Shown: positions 16,435 to 24,206, counted from the first letter of the stretch. The stretch is DNA of 52,760 nt from Clostridia bacterium (GCA_034926675.1 JAYFQW010000046.1:1-52760), one strand, 5' to 3'. Notes: generated by a model not told the origin, from the letters alone. A program made the numbers and translations.

Positions 16435-18966
16435 CTATTTGGTTGACTGGGATGGATGGTCTCCGATTCGAGTTGTTGCCCACTGGGTTAAGCCAAGCCG
16501 CTGTAGTGTAGCAGCGGTTGGAATTCCGGATGCCCGATCCCAGCCGCGGGCGTCGTAGTATTCATCGAGCATCTCGTCTAGCGGCACTGTGCTTCCGCTG
16601 GTTTCGCCACACCCTTCAGGCATGGGCTCTGCGAGAAACCGGCGCGGGAGGGTGTCATCGCGGCGCCGTATCCCAAGCGAAGCAATGAAACATCGCTCGA
16701 GATTGACTGTCCTCTCACATGCATCTCTGACTGCGCATTCCGAAAATGGCAGCCCTGTGGCTGCTGCCAGCAGTTGCGCCGCGTCGGCGAAGGAAAGGAC
16801 CTCCATATTGGTGATGGTGTTCTTGCACGCGTCGAGGGCGTCGGCAAGGGCTGAAAGCTCCTCATAGTGCTTCACGACCCTGCCCTTCCCACGGCTCCCC
16901 AGGCGGAAGGCTGATTCTGCTGAACCGAAACGAGCGAGGCCCGCAGCTGCGTCCTCCGTGAACTCGAAGGACGGTTCCGAGCGCAGATGGTCGCCGCCTC
17001 GACTTGCGACCGCATTGCCCAGAGCGTAACCCTTGATTCCCCGTGGATCCGCCATGAAGAGCTCCAAGCCCTTTACGTGCATTGCAAGCTCCTCACTTCC
17101 CCGACCAATTCGGCGGGCCGCCTCTCGGACTCCGTCGGCAAGCACGTCACCGAAACCATGTCGTGCCGCGATTCTCTCTATCATGGCAAACACGGTGTCC
17201 ATGTTGCCCCAGGACAGATCCAGCCCGTCGGCCTCCGCAGAGGTTATGATTCCACGCTCGAAACACTCCATGGAGAAGGAAATGCACTCTGAAGTCGTGA
17301 TCACGTCCATTCCCAGGCGATTGCACAGGCTAGTTGCGGCGAGCCCGGAAGCGAGGTCCGGGTTGCCTACCCGCGATGTGAAGGCGGCGAGCCCCTCGAA
17401 TTCCGGGCCTTCGCTGCGCAGGCCCGCGTGAGGCCCCGCCGTTATCTCGAAGAACCGGGAGCATGGTATGGTGCACGACTGGCACGCTTTGCCTTTCACC
17501 CGGAATCGGTCAGCGAGAGCCTCTCCGCTCACCATGGAGGCGTGCTCAAACCGGCCCATCTGATAGTGGCGAGTTGAGAGGCATCCCATGGAATTGAGGG
17601 AAGAGAGGAGCCTCGTGGTCCCCAGTGCTACACGGGAGCCATAGTCTGAATGCGAGTAGATGCGGGAATCCACAGCGGCGACCAGCCGGACGAAGCGATC
17701 AGGGTCAGAGACTGCAACAGGCTTTGTGCCTCGGACCACGATGGCTTTGAGCCCTTTCGATGCCATCACTGCGCCCATACCGGTCCGAGCTGCAGCGCGG
17801 ACCAGATTGCAGAATATGCCCGCGAACTTCACGCCTGCCTCTGCCGCTGGACCCACGGCTGCCACCTGCGCCCGCGGGCCATGCACTGCATGAAGATAGT
17901 GCTGGACTGCTGGGATTTCCGCGCCTGCAAGCTCCGGACAGGGGATCAGCTTCACTTGATCATCCTCTATGACCAGGTAGGAAAGCTCGGATGCGGCGCC
18001 AGTGATAATCACCCGGTCATAGCCCGCGTACCGGAGTTCAGCTCCGAAGAACCCGCCTGCGTTCGAGTCACCGAGTATGCCTGTTTGGGGCGACTTGGAC
18101 GTGAAGTTGACTCTGCCTGATCCTGGGAACATGGTTCCGGCCAGAGGACCGACCCCGATGATCAGGGCGTTTTCGGCGGAGAGCGGGTCCACATCCGGGG
18201 CTGCGCCGAGTTCCCGAACTAGCGTGGCCACGTTCGCGCCGCGTCCGCCGATGTAGCTGAGGGCGAGGGAAGGGTCGGATGGCTCAGCCGTAAACCGCGG
18301 CGCGGAGAGGTTGGCGCGCATAGTGCGGCCTGCGTAGGCGTATGCATGTGCATCGGCCGATGCGCCAAATGCCCTCGCGCAGAGCGTCGTGACCTCGTTC
18401 GCTGGGACTTGGTTCGCTGGGACTTGGTTTGCTTGGATTGGGTTTGCTTGGATTGGGTTTGCTTGGGCCGCGGGAGAGACTGGACCTTGGGCGACGCCTG
18501 CACTCCGCCGGGCCGAAGATTTGCCGTGGAGGACAGTTTCCCCAAATGAGATGGCGCCAGTAGCGCATCGCGCCACGCATTGGGGATCGCCTCCGCACAA
18601 GTCGCAGATCAAGGGGGCCGTCCGTCCGGCTGCAAAGTGGACGGCGCCGTGGGGGCATGCCTCTCTGCAGGCTTCGCACCCCATACATAGGGATTCGTCG
18701 AGTGATAGACGACTAGCGCCACCACCAATGATGGCAGCAGTGAGCGCGCCCGCCGGGCACGCCGCTACGCAGGGCGCATCGGAGCATTGACGACACACGA
18801 TCGGAAGGTCCAGCCCTTCTTCATCGACCTTGTGGACCCGGATGCGCGACCGCTCAGGCCAGAAACAGCGCTCATGAGCGAAACTGCACGCCAGCTCACA
18901 TGCGCGGCATCCCGAGCATAGCTCGCGTGTAACTGCTATACAGACTGATCCGACCTGGCGTGTCAT
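16435..18966 (-). CDS. Ferredoxin-fused aldehyde:ferredoxin oxidoreductase (tungsten AOR family)
   Basis: About 843 residues. Residues 1-170 form a four-cluster ferredoxin of the HycB/DmsB type: CSGCRACELAC, CRQCSDAPCVAAC, CMGCEACREAC and CDLCGGDPQCVARC. A repeat linker (about 175-195) leads to the AOR body: GGRGANVATL, GPLAGTMFPGSGRVNFTSKS (tungstopterin binding), CQSCTIPC (the [4Fe-4S] site) and the distal cysteine in DALDACKNT. AOR interconverts aldehydes and acids with ferredoxin; the N-terminal domain probably supplies the electron wire. The frame is open up to 19068, but that part is the T-box terminator, so I chose ATG 18966 (MTRQVGSV). First gene of the T-box operon. Confidence 0.88.
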   Translation of the reverse strand: MTRQVGSVCIAVTRELCSGCRACELACSFAHERCFWPERSRIRVHKVDEEGLDLPIVCRQCSDAPCVAACPAGALTAAIIGGGASRLSLDESLCMGCEACREACPHGAVHFAAGRTAPLICDLCGGDPQCVARCATGAISFGETVLHGKSSARRSAGVAQGPVSPAAQANPIQANPIQANQVPANQVPANEVTTLCARAFGASADAHAYAYAGRTMRANLSAPRFTAEPSDPSLALSYIGGRGANVATLVRELGAAPDVDPLSAENALIIGVGPLAGTMFPGSGRVNFTSKSPQTGILGDSNAGGFFGAELRYAGYDRVIITGAASELSYLVIEDDQVKLIPCPELAGAEIPAVQHYLHAVHGPRAQVAAVGPAAEAGVKFAGIFCNLVRAAARTGMGAVMASKGLKAIVVRGTKPVAVSDPDRFVRLVAAVDSRIYSHSDYGSRVALGTTRLLSSLNSMGCLSTRHYQMGRFEHASMVSGEALADRFRVKGKACQSCTIPCSRFFEITAGPHAGLRSEGPEFEGLAAFTSRVGNPDLASGLAATSLCNRLGMDVITTSECISFSMECFERGIITSAEADGLDLSWGNMDTVFAMIERIAARHGFGDVLADGVREAARRIGRGSEELAMHVKGLELFMADPRGIKGYALGNAVASRGGDHLRSEPSFEFTEDAAAGLARFGSAESAFRLGSRGKGRVVKHYEELSALADALDACKNTITNMEVLSFADAAQLLAAATGLPFSECAVRDACERTVNLERCFIASLGIRRRDDTLPRRFLAEPMPEGCGETSGSTVPLDEMLDEYYDARGWDRASGIPTAATLQRLGLTQWATTRIGDHPSQSTK
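18391..18465. repeat. Five in-frame 15-bp tandem repeats in the AOR linker
   Basis: Units start at 18391, 18406, 18421, 18436 and 18451. The last two are identical (GATTGGGTTTGCTTG) and the others differ at one to five bases. On the coding (minus) strand they encode QANPI-, QANQV- and PANQV-type pentapeptides. The unit length is a multiple of three, so copy-number change would only alter linker length. Confidence 0.9.
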
Positions 18967-19032
18967 ACGAGCATTGCCTGCCTTTCGCGATGCCTCGTAG
19001 GCGAACTGATGCATCGGAGCGTGAGGAGTACG

Positions 19033-19066
19033 AAAAAAGAAGCCCATCCCGCTAGGGACGAGCTTC
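19033..19066 (-). terminator. T-box intrinsic terminator
   Basis: Minus strand: GAAGCTCGTCCC (19066-19055), loop TAGC, GGGATGGGCTTC (19050-19039), then six T. The stem has 12 bp including two G-T pairs. CGTCCC also belongs to the alternative antiterminator partner region, as in known T-boxes. Confidence 0.85.
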
Positions 19067-19335
19067 ACACTCGTGGTGCCACCCTAATTAGGTAGAATAG
19101 CCTACCTATCTCATTACAGAGCACGGCCTGCCGGTAACAGGAGGCGATGCCCATGCCTTATAACGGTGGCTTCCGGCTCGGCCTACTAGGCGCCCTTCGG
19201 GTCCTTTCGGCCTGCGACTCCGGGGTCCACTCACCACACCCATCGCGCGGAGCTCACACCGTCCTCCGCTCGCTTTGGTCAGGGCCTGCGTGGCTACCTT
19301 CCCCTTCAACGTCTTTCAGTTGGCTCATCATTCAG
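19033..19335 (-). promoter_or_regulatory. T-box riboswitch, UGG (tryptophan) specifier
   Basis: A roughly 300-base leader upstream of the AOR-Liv operon with every T-box landmark in order. Stem I has a distal-loop segment CGGTGTGAGC resembling known glyQ leaders. The specifier stretch reads GTGAG-TGG-ACCCCGGAG, with TGG at 19229-19227 followed by the usual purine. A CCGTTATAAGG stem III-like segment follows. The T-box motif is AGGGTGGCACC (19085-19075), then the terminator. In TGGCACC the variable base is C, which would pair with discriminator G73, the base found in bacterial tRNA-Trp and so consistent with the UGG codon. Expected behaviour: uncharged tRNA-Trp stabilises the antiterminator and turns the operon on. 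Confidence 0.88.
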
Positions 19336-19345
19336 CTTTGATCAT

Positions 19346-19374
19346 ATGAAACAACATATGACGGGAGTTGTCAA
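19346..19374 (-). promoter_or_regulatory. Promoter of the T-box operon with an internal inverted repeat
   Basis: Minus strand: TTGACA (19369-19374), 17 bases, TTTCAT (19346-19351; a poor -10, with TTCATA one base further also possible). An inverted repeat TCATATG-N6-CATATGA (19342-19361) fills the spacer and overlaps the -10, a typical repressor position. The operon may thus have transcriptional control as well as the T-box. Confidence 0.5.
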
Positions 19375-19437
19375 GAGGCGCCTCGGATGATATGTTATGC
19401 GTCTGTGATATTGTCCTCCTTGAGCGCGACTGAGATA

Positions 19438-19673
19438 ATGTCCCCTATGAACAAGGGCGACATCATCTTGACAGAAAATGCCTCGAGTTCTTATTGAATG
19501 CGCTCCAGATGCTCTCGGCCGCGCACTATGCGCACGGAAACGCAAGGCGCACAGCCCTGCTTGATGATTCGACTGGAGAGATGGTCCGGATTGATCCAAC
19601 GGGTGGTCAGTATCTGTCCATCGAAGAGCAGAAGCTGGACCGCAAGTATCCACCCAGTGTCGCTTATCAGTAG
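19438..19673 (+). pseudogene. Small hypothetical gene broken by a one-base frameshift
   Basis: The frame from ATG 19438 (MSPMNKGDIILTE) runs into TGA after about 19 codons. The next frame immediately continues with CLEFLLNALQMLSAAHYAH and DDSTGEMVRIDPTGGQYLS, ending at TAG 19671-19673. One extra A in the GAAAATG run (19475-19480) would join both parts into a 75-80-residue protein with protein-like composition. I do not recognise the family. It is either a recent pseudogene or a sequencing error in a homopolymer. Confidence 0.4.
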
Positions 19674-19968
19674 GCGGCCCTCGTTTCGCGCAGAAACTGC
19701 GGTCAGAATATGGGAAACCGGGGCTCGGGACAGCTCCACACGCTCCTAAAACACGTTCTCATGCCGTGGGTGGCCAATTGCAGTCCAGCGAAGCACGAAG
19801 GCTGCAAACAACGTGATCAGGGGGTGGATCAAGACGGTCCATCCCTGGATCGGCATGGCGCCTCGATAGCGAAAACCACGGAGGACATGCCGAAGCCACC
19901 GCGCCAATGGCTTGCTCTAGCTTACAGATGCAACGATTCCGTGCACGATTTGACTGAGGAGAAGGCGA

Positions 19969-20178
19969 GTGCGCGAGTCAGTCGCCATCGGACTGCAACT
20001 GATGGCCGAGTGGGATTTCTCGGCGACTACCGCCTTACTGGAACAGTGGCTGGCTGACCAGTCCACGCTTCTGGAAGCGAGAGCCGTCGCTGCCGCCTTG
20101 GCACACCCGCTGATCCTGCATGAGGAGCGACAGGCAGCAGTTGCGCTGCAGGGGTATACGCACCTATGGTTGCACTGA
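19969..20178 (+). CDS. Small hypothetical helical protein
   Basis: 69 codons from GTG 19969 with GAGGAG seven bases upstream. The product reads RESVAIGLQLMAEWDF, then LLEQWLADQSTLLEARAVAAALAHPLIL, then EERQAAVAL. It is rich in amphipathic helix and faintly like one or two HEAT-repeat units. The sequence upstream contains stops in all frames, so if it is a HEAT-type protein it is only a remnant. A genuine small gene is possible because of the good ribosome site. No function is proposed. Confidence 0.35.
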   Translation: MRESVAIGLQLMAEWDFSATTALLEQWLADQSTLLEARAVAAALAHPLILHEERQAAVALQGYTHLWLH

Positions 20179-20289
20179 ATATGCTGTATTGGGGCGGCGC
20201 GCGACCGGGCGCAGAGTGCCACTGGAGACCGTGCGTGACATGGATTCGGCGCGCCGGCTGTTCGCGCCATGATGGAGGTGTGCGCTCCA

Positions 20290-20406
20290 ATGCAGTTTGG
20301 CGTGGATTTCGCCAGCTACTATCCTTGGTGGTACTGGTGGCTACGGTGGATCATCGTGGCTGTGCTGGTCTATCTGATACTCCGGACATTGCTGCTTGTG
20401 CCTTAG
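20290..20406 (+). CDS. 38-residue aromatic-rich single-pass membrane protein
   Basis: ATG 20290 has GGAGGTG at 20274-20280, nine bases upstream. The product starts MQFGVDFASYYPWWYWW, continues LRWIIVAVLVYLILRTLLLVP and stops at TAG 20404-20406. It has a cluster of nine Tyr/Trp/Phe residues at the membrane interface followed by one transmembrane helix with an internal arginine. A perfect 10-bp hairpin follows at 20461-20486. No family recognised; the arrangement (ribosome site, short frame, hairpin) supports a real small protein. Confidence 0.55.
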   Translation: MQFGVDFASYYPWWYWWLRWIIVAVLVYLILRTLLLVP

Positions 20407-20460
20407 CGCCGGCGCACTGGCGTGTGGTACGCCATGACGCCCTGCATATTGCCTGCGACA

Positions 20461-20486
20461 GGCGGGTGCGTTGGACCGCACCCGCC
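20461..20486. terminator. 10-bp hairpin between the small membrane protein and the P-type ATPase
   Basis: GGCGGGTGCG and CGCACCCGCC pair around TTGGAC. It lies 55 bases after the 38-residue gene (+) and 20 bases after the ATPase stop (-), so it can serve both convergent genes. T-tracts are weak on both sides. Confidence 0.55.
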
Positions 20487-20506
20487 ATGTTTCGCAGAAC
20501 AGGACG

Positions 20507-23038
20507 TCACCGCTGAGATAGCTCCGGAACCCGCACATGACGATGCAGGGTGATGAGTTTAACCACTTCCACCATGAGCAGCAGGAAGATGCTGATTCCG
20601 AAGACCTCCGCCCACTCTGTGGAGCCTAGGGCCACAACGCCTAGGGTCTTGCCTATCACTGGGATGAGGTGCGGCGCGAAGGCCAGGATGAACCCGCCGA
20701 TCACCGATGCCAGCAGAGGCTTGTTGGATGTGATGCTTCCAGTGGTGAACATGCTCCTTCGCATGCTTCTGTAGGCGAACACATACACAAGCGATATTAC
20801 AGCGAGCGTCTCAAAGGCCACTGTGCGAGCCAGGGCAATGTCGTTGTGCGTGCGCCAGTAGTGGCCGAACAGCACCAGGATGCCAAGGGCTGCTGAGGTG
20901 CTTATCCCTGCGATCAGGCCCATGCCCATCCTGCCGAGTATGGGTTCGGAGGCGGGCCGAGGCGGCTCGCTCATGATCCCGTCCTCTTTGGGCTCGAAAC
21001 CGAGCACGATGTCGACAGGGCCATCACAGATGAGGTGCACCCAGAGGATCTGGGCGACCGCCACTGGGGCAGGCCAGCCAAGGAGCATTGCCGTGAACAC
21101 CAACAGTATCTCTGCGAACGAGTTGGAAAGGGTGTATGATACTACCTTCTTGATGTTCTGGAAGACCACACGACCCTCTTCGATGGCGCCGACTATCGTA
21201 GCGAAGTTGGAATCCAGCAGCACAAGGTCAGCTGTTTCCTTCGCAACTTCTGTGGCTGTGCCCACCACCACGCCGATGTTCGACTTCTTGAGGGCTGGCG
21301 CATCGTTCACTCCGTCTCCTATCATGGCCACAACCTCGCCGCGATCCTGCAACGCTGCGACGATGCGGAGTTTCTGATGAGGAGATATCCTTGAGAACAC
21401 AATCGCGTCCTGAACGCGCTGTTTCAGTGTGGCGTCGTCCATCAGGTCAAGCTCTGTGCCTTCCACGACATCCGAGCCGAATCTGTCGAGGCCGACCTCC
21501 CGGGCCACCTTCAGGGCTGTGCGCCTGTGATCGCCGGTGATCATCTTCACTCTTATTCCGGCCTTGGCGCACGTCTCCACAGCCTCTCGCACCCCCTCGC
21601 GGACTGGGTCTTCGATGCCCACGAGGCCAGCCCATGTGTATCCGGAATTGGATGCGCCGACCGCCTGTTCGAACTCCTCTAGGGCGAGATCCCCGGATTC
21701 AAGCTGGAAAGCCTGCTCGTCGCCAACGGACACCGGCGCATAGGCCAGGCCGATGAGCTTGAGACCGCGGTCTGCCCACGTGTCGGCCAACTCCAACGCG
21801 GCTTTCCGGCCTTCGTCAGAAAGCGTGCATTGGCTGACTACGGCCTCAGGCGCTCCCTTGAGAAGCATGAATGCCTGACTGCCGATTCGGTTGATGGTCT
21901 TCATGTGCTTGGTCTCACTGGAGAACGGCTCCTCGGCAAGGCGAGGGGACTCCTTGACCATGTCCTGGAATCCCGCACCGACCTTACCTGAGGAGTAATC
22001 CCAGAGAGATGTCTCAAGGGAGTCCTCGAGGTTGTTGTTCAGGGCTAGGATCTTCAGAGCCATGGTTTCGTCTTCAAACTTGGCGCTGGTAACCTTCATG
22101 TGGCCTTCGGTTAGGGTTCCAGTCTTGTCGGTGCAGATCACGGTCACAGACCCGAGGGTCTCAACAGCGAGCATGCGTTTGACTAAACCCTTGCGCTTCA
22201 GCACTTTCTTCATGCCGAGGACCAGGATCACCGTGACTGCGATCAGAAGTCCTTCTGGTATGGCTGCAATGGCGAGGATTATGGCAACTCTCACCATGTC
22301 GAGGGCGGGCTTGCCGGCCAATACGCCAGCGGCGAATAAGGCCAATGTGAGCACTATTACGATCTTGGTGAGCTGGTGGCTGAACTCCTCAAGCCGCCTC
22401 TGCAAAGGAGTCTTCTCCTCGGCAGTATCGCTCAGTGATGCGGCGATCTTGCCAAGCTCAGTCCTAGGCCCGATGCCGCTCACTTCCATGACTGCATGGC
22501 CCGCGAGTATTGTTGTGCCCATGTAGATGGTGTCGCCGTGACGCTTAGGAACTGATTCGCTTTCGCCGGTCAGAATAGCCTCGCTCACAGTGAGCCTGAC
22601 GCTCTCGAGAATACGGCCATCGGCTGGGATCTTGTCGCCGGCGTTTAGGATGACTACGTCCCCTGGAACTAGCTCACGCACTTCGACCTCTCGCCTGACT
22701 CCTCCGCGGACGACCGTGGCGATGGGCTTCACCAGGCCCTTCAAGCTCTCGTAGGTTTTCGTGGTCTCATATTCCTGCACAAAGCCGAGGACTACGTCGA
22801 AAAGCACAACTGCCATGATGATGGCGAAGTCCTTGACTTCACGCATGATCAGCGACACTAGAGCCGCTGCGAGCACCACATACACCAGTGGGCTCTTGAA
22901 CTGCTCCAGAAGTATAGAAATGGGAGAAACGCCCTTGCCAGACGATAGGATGTTCTCTCCATACTGTTCACGAAGGCGGGCGATCTCGCCGTCATTGAGA
23001 CCGGCGTAGCTCTCATTGGATGCGGTCTGTGCGATCAT
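20507..23038 (-). CDS. P-type cation ATPase, Ca2+-transporting (PMR1/SERCA-like, P2A)
   Basis: An 843-residue membrane pump. N-terminal cation-ATPase domain (LNDGEIARLREQYGENIL), TGES in the actuator domain, phosphorylation site CTDKTGTLTEG, KGAPE (nucleotide domain) and MIGDGVNDAPALKKSNIGVVVG (hinge), with about ten membrane helices. The M4 ion-binding motif reads IPEGLL where Ca2+ pumps usually have PEGLP. M6 reads ILWVHLICDGP, lacking the usual NLVTD pattern in exact form, so ion specificity is less certain than the family. GAGAGG lies ten bases before ATG 23038. It follows a TrmB-family regulator by 30 bases, so both are probably in one transcript. Confidence 0.9.
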   Translation of the reverse strand: MIAQTASNESYAGLNDGEIARLREQYGENILSSGKGVSPISILLEQFKSPLVYVVLAAALVSLIMREVKDFAIIMAVVLFDVVLGFVQEYETTKTYESLKGLVKPIATVVRGGVRREVEVRELVPGDVVILNAGDKIPADGRILESVRLTVSEAILTGESESVPKRHGDTIYMGTTILAGHAVMEVSGIGPRTELGKIAASLSDTAEEKTPLQRRLEEFSHQLTKIVIVLTLALFAAGVLAGKPALDMVRVAIILAIAAIPEGLLIAVTVILVLGMKKVLKRKGLVKRMLAVETLGSVTVICTDKTGTLTEGHMKVTSAKFEDETMALKILALNNNLEDSLETSLWDYSSGKVGAGFQDMVKESPRLAEEPFSSETKHMKTINRIGSQAFMLLKGAPEAVVSQCTLSDEGRKAALELADTWADRGLKLIGLAYAPVSVGDEQAFQLESGDLALEEFEQAVGASNSGYTWAGLVGIEDPVREGVREAVETCAKAGIRVKMITGDHRRTALKVAREVGLDRFGSDVVEGTELDLMDDATLKQRVQDAIVFSRISPHQKLRIVAALQDRGEVVAMIGDGVNDAPALKKSNIGVVVGTATEVAKETADLVLLDSNFATIVGAIEEGRVVFQNIKKVVSYTLSNSFAEILLVFTAMLLGWPAPVAVAQILWVHLICDGPVDIVLGFEPKEDGIMSEPPRPASEPILGRMGMGLIAGISTSAALGILVLFGHYWRTHNDIALARTVAFETLAVISLVYVFAYRSMRRSMFTTGSITSNKPLLASVIGGFILAFAPHLIPVIGKTLGVVALGSTEWAEVFGISIFLLLMVEVVKLITLHRHVRVPELSQR

Positions 23039-23068
23039 CAGTCAAAGCCTCTCTATCTCACGATTAGG

Positions 23069-23869
23069 TTACGATTCACCTAGTATCTCCCTCCGCTCTT
23101 CCGCGGAGAACAGGGTGTTGATCTCCTTGCCCAAACGGGAGAAGACCCTCTGGGAGAAGACCTCCTGCCAGATGTATTGCTGGGCGATGAACACCACATG
23201 TCGGTTGCCAGTCCATACGCAGGTCTCTCCGGCGCTATCCCCCCCGATCAGGCACTCGCCGCCGTCACTCACGATCACGAGCGAACCACCCAACTGCTGC
23301 AGGCTGCTCTCTGCCTGCGGGTGGCGGATTGCGTCGCCGAAGTCGATCTCCGCTTCTCCCGAGAGCAGCGCTCGAACGCGTACACCCCGGTCGTGCGCCT
23401 CACGAAGTGTGGACAGGATCTCTACGAGGGTCCTATCATCGATGGAAACAAGCAGTTCGTGCTGTGTTCGGCGAATCGTCTCCCGAGCATGAGCAAGAAC
23501 GGCATCACGTCCCTCGATGTTCCACACCTGATCCCGCGGGGTTGATTCACCGATCCGAATGAGGGTCTCGTGGGCGCTGTCAAGCGCATCCTCGTATCTA
23601 TGGCGAAGCGAGTCGAGAAGCGCGTTCACCGGTTGCGGTGCATACCGAGTTGTATCTCCCGACGGAAGAGACATTATGGCGCCTCTATTGGCGAGTCGGC
23701 CCAGGGCCTCATACACCATCGAGCGGGGAATGCCAGCCTCCTTGCTGATCTGGTAGCCTGTGGCGGGGCTGTGTTGCAGGAGCGCCACGTAGGTCTTGGC
23801 CTCATACTCAGTGAACCCAAGACGAGCCAGCACCCCGGCGGCATCCTTAGTAAGCCCCTCGCTTTCCAT
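23069..23869 (-). CDS. TrmB-family transcriptional regulator
   Basis: 266 residues. N-terminal TrmB winged helix-turn-helix: LARLGFTEYEAKTYVALL, then SPATGYQISKEAGIPRSMVYEALGRL (residues 10-75). A C-terminal PLD-like sensor domain follows (HELLVSIDDRTLVEILSTL, then VRVRALLSGE). The start at 23869 (MESEGLTKD) has GGAGGGG six bases upstream. Known members sense sugars or metabolites and repress transporter genes. Here it directly precedes the P-type ATPase gene, suggesting control of that pump and of itself, perhaps through the 12-bp repeats at 23941-23964. Confidence 0.88.
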   Translation of the reverse strand: MESEGLTKDAAGVLARLGFTEYEAKTYVALLQHSPATGYQISKEAGIPRSMVYEALGRLANRGAIMSLPSGDTTRYAPQPVNALLDSLRHRYEDALDSAHETLIRIGESTPRDQVWNIEGRDAVLAHARETIRRTQHELLVSIDDRTLVEILSTLREAHDRGVRVRALLSGEAEIDFGDAIRHPQAESSLQQLGGSLVIVSDGGECLIGGDSAGETCVWTGNRHVVFIAQQYIWQEVFSQRVFSRLGKEINTLFSAEERREILGES

Positions 23870-23940
23870 ACATATCCCCTCCCGAGAATGCCCGCCCAAT
23901 GAACGGACAACGGATCCAGTGCAATTAGCTAATGGGCCCA

Positions 23941-23964
23941 GCAATGGGTGTTGCAATGGGTGTT
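23941..23964. promoter_or_regulatory. Two adjacent direct repeats GCAATGGGTGTT
   Basis: Identical 12-mers back to back, about 30 bases downstream of the TrmB -10 and within its leader. They are flanked at 23968-23977 by the near-palindrome GTTACGAAAC. A candidate operator for TrmB autoregulation (inference from position). Confidence 0.45.
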
Positions 23965-23990
23965 CCAGTTACGAAACACTAATTGCCCCG

Positions 23991-24019
23991 AGCATAACTC
24001 CGCGCGCGCAATGTGTCAA
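23991..24019 (-). promoter_or_regulatory. Predicted promoter of the trmB-ATPase transcript
   Basis: Minus strand: TTGACA (24014-24019), 17 bases, TATGCT (23991-23996). The leader to the TrmB start would be about 115 bases. Confidence 0.6.
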
Positions 24020-24021
24020 TA

Positions 24022-24080
24022 GTCCGGCAGGCGCATGTCCGGGAGGCGCATGTCCGGCAGGCAGAGTCCGGCAGGCACAT
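24022..24080. repeat. Four tandem 14-15-bp repeats (GTCCGGCAGGCGCAT-like)
   Basis: Units begin at 24022, 24037, 24052 (14 bases) and 24066. They lie upstream of the large regulator and just outside the trmB promoter. There are no spacers, so it is not CRISPR. It could be slippage or a multi-site operator. Confidence 0.8.
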
Positions 24081-24206
24081 GGGTTGCGGCGCTCAGGCAG
24101 CACTGGGGTTCAGCCATGTTCTGCAGGACTATCGCAAACCGAGGAGAAGATTACACGAACAGGCAGTAGCCGAGAAGGGATTTTCGTCTGGTTGGAGGCC
24201 ATGCCA

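Noticed and set aside
18967-19068. N-terminal extension of the AOR protein starting at 19068
   Set aside because: The first codons correspond to the T-box terminator stem and U-tract (giving an artificial GFFF). Translation must start downstream.
19227-19231. Alternative T-box specifier AGU (serine)
   Set aside because: Alignment of the downstream segment to known leaders (specifier, purine, four bases, GGAG or UGAG) places UGG in register. The discriminator pairing fits both, so register is the deciding argument.
24022-24080. Possible CRISPR array
   Set aside because: Units are 14-15 bases and directly adjacent, with no spacers and no cas genes nearby.
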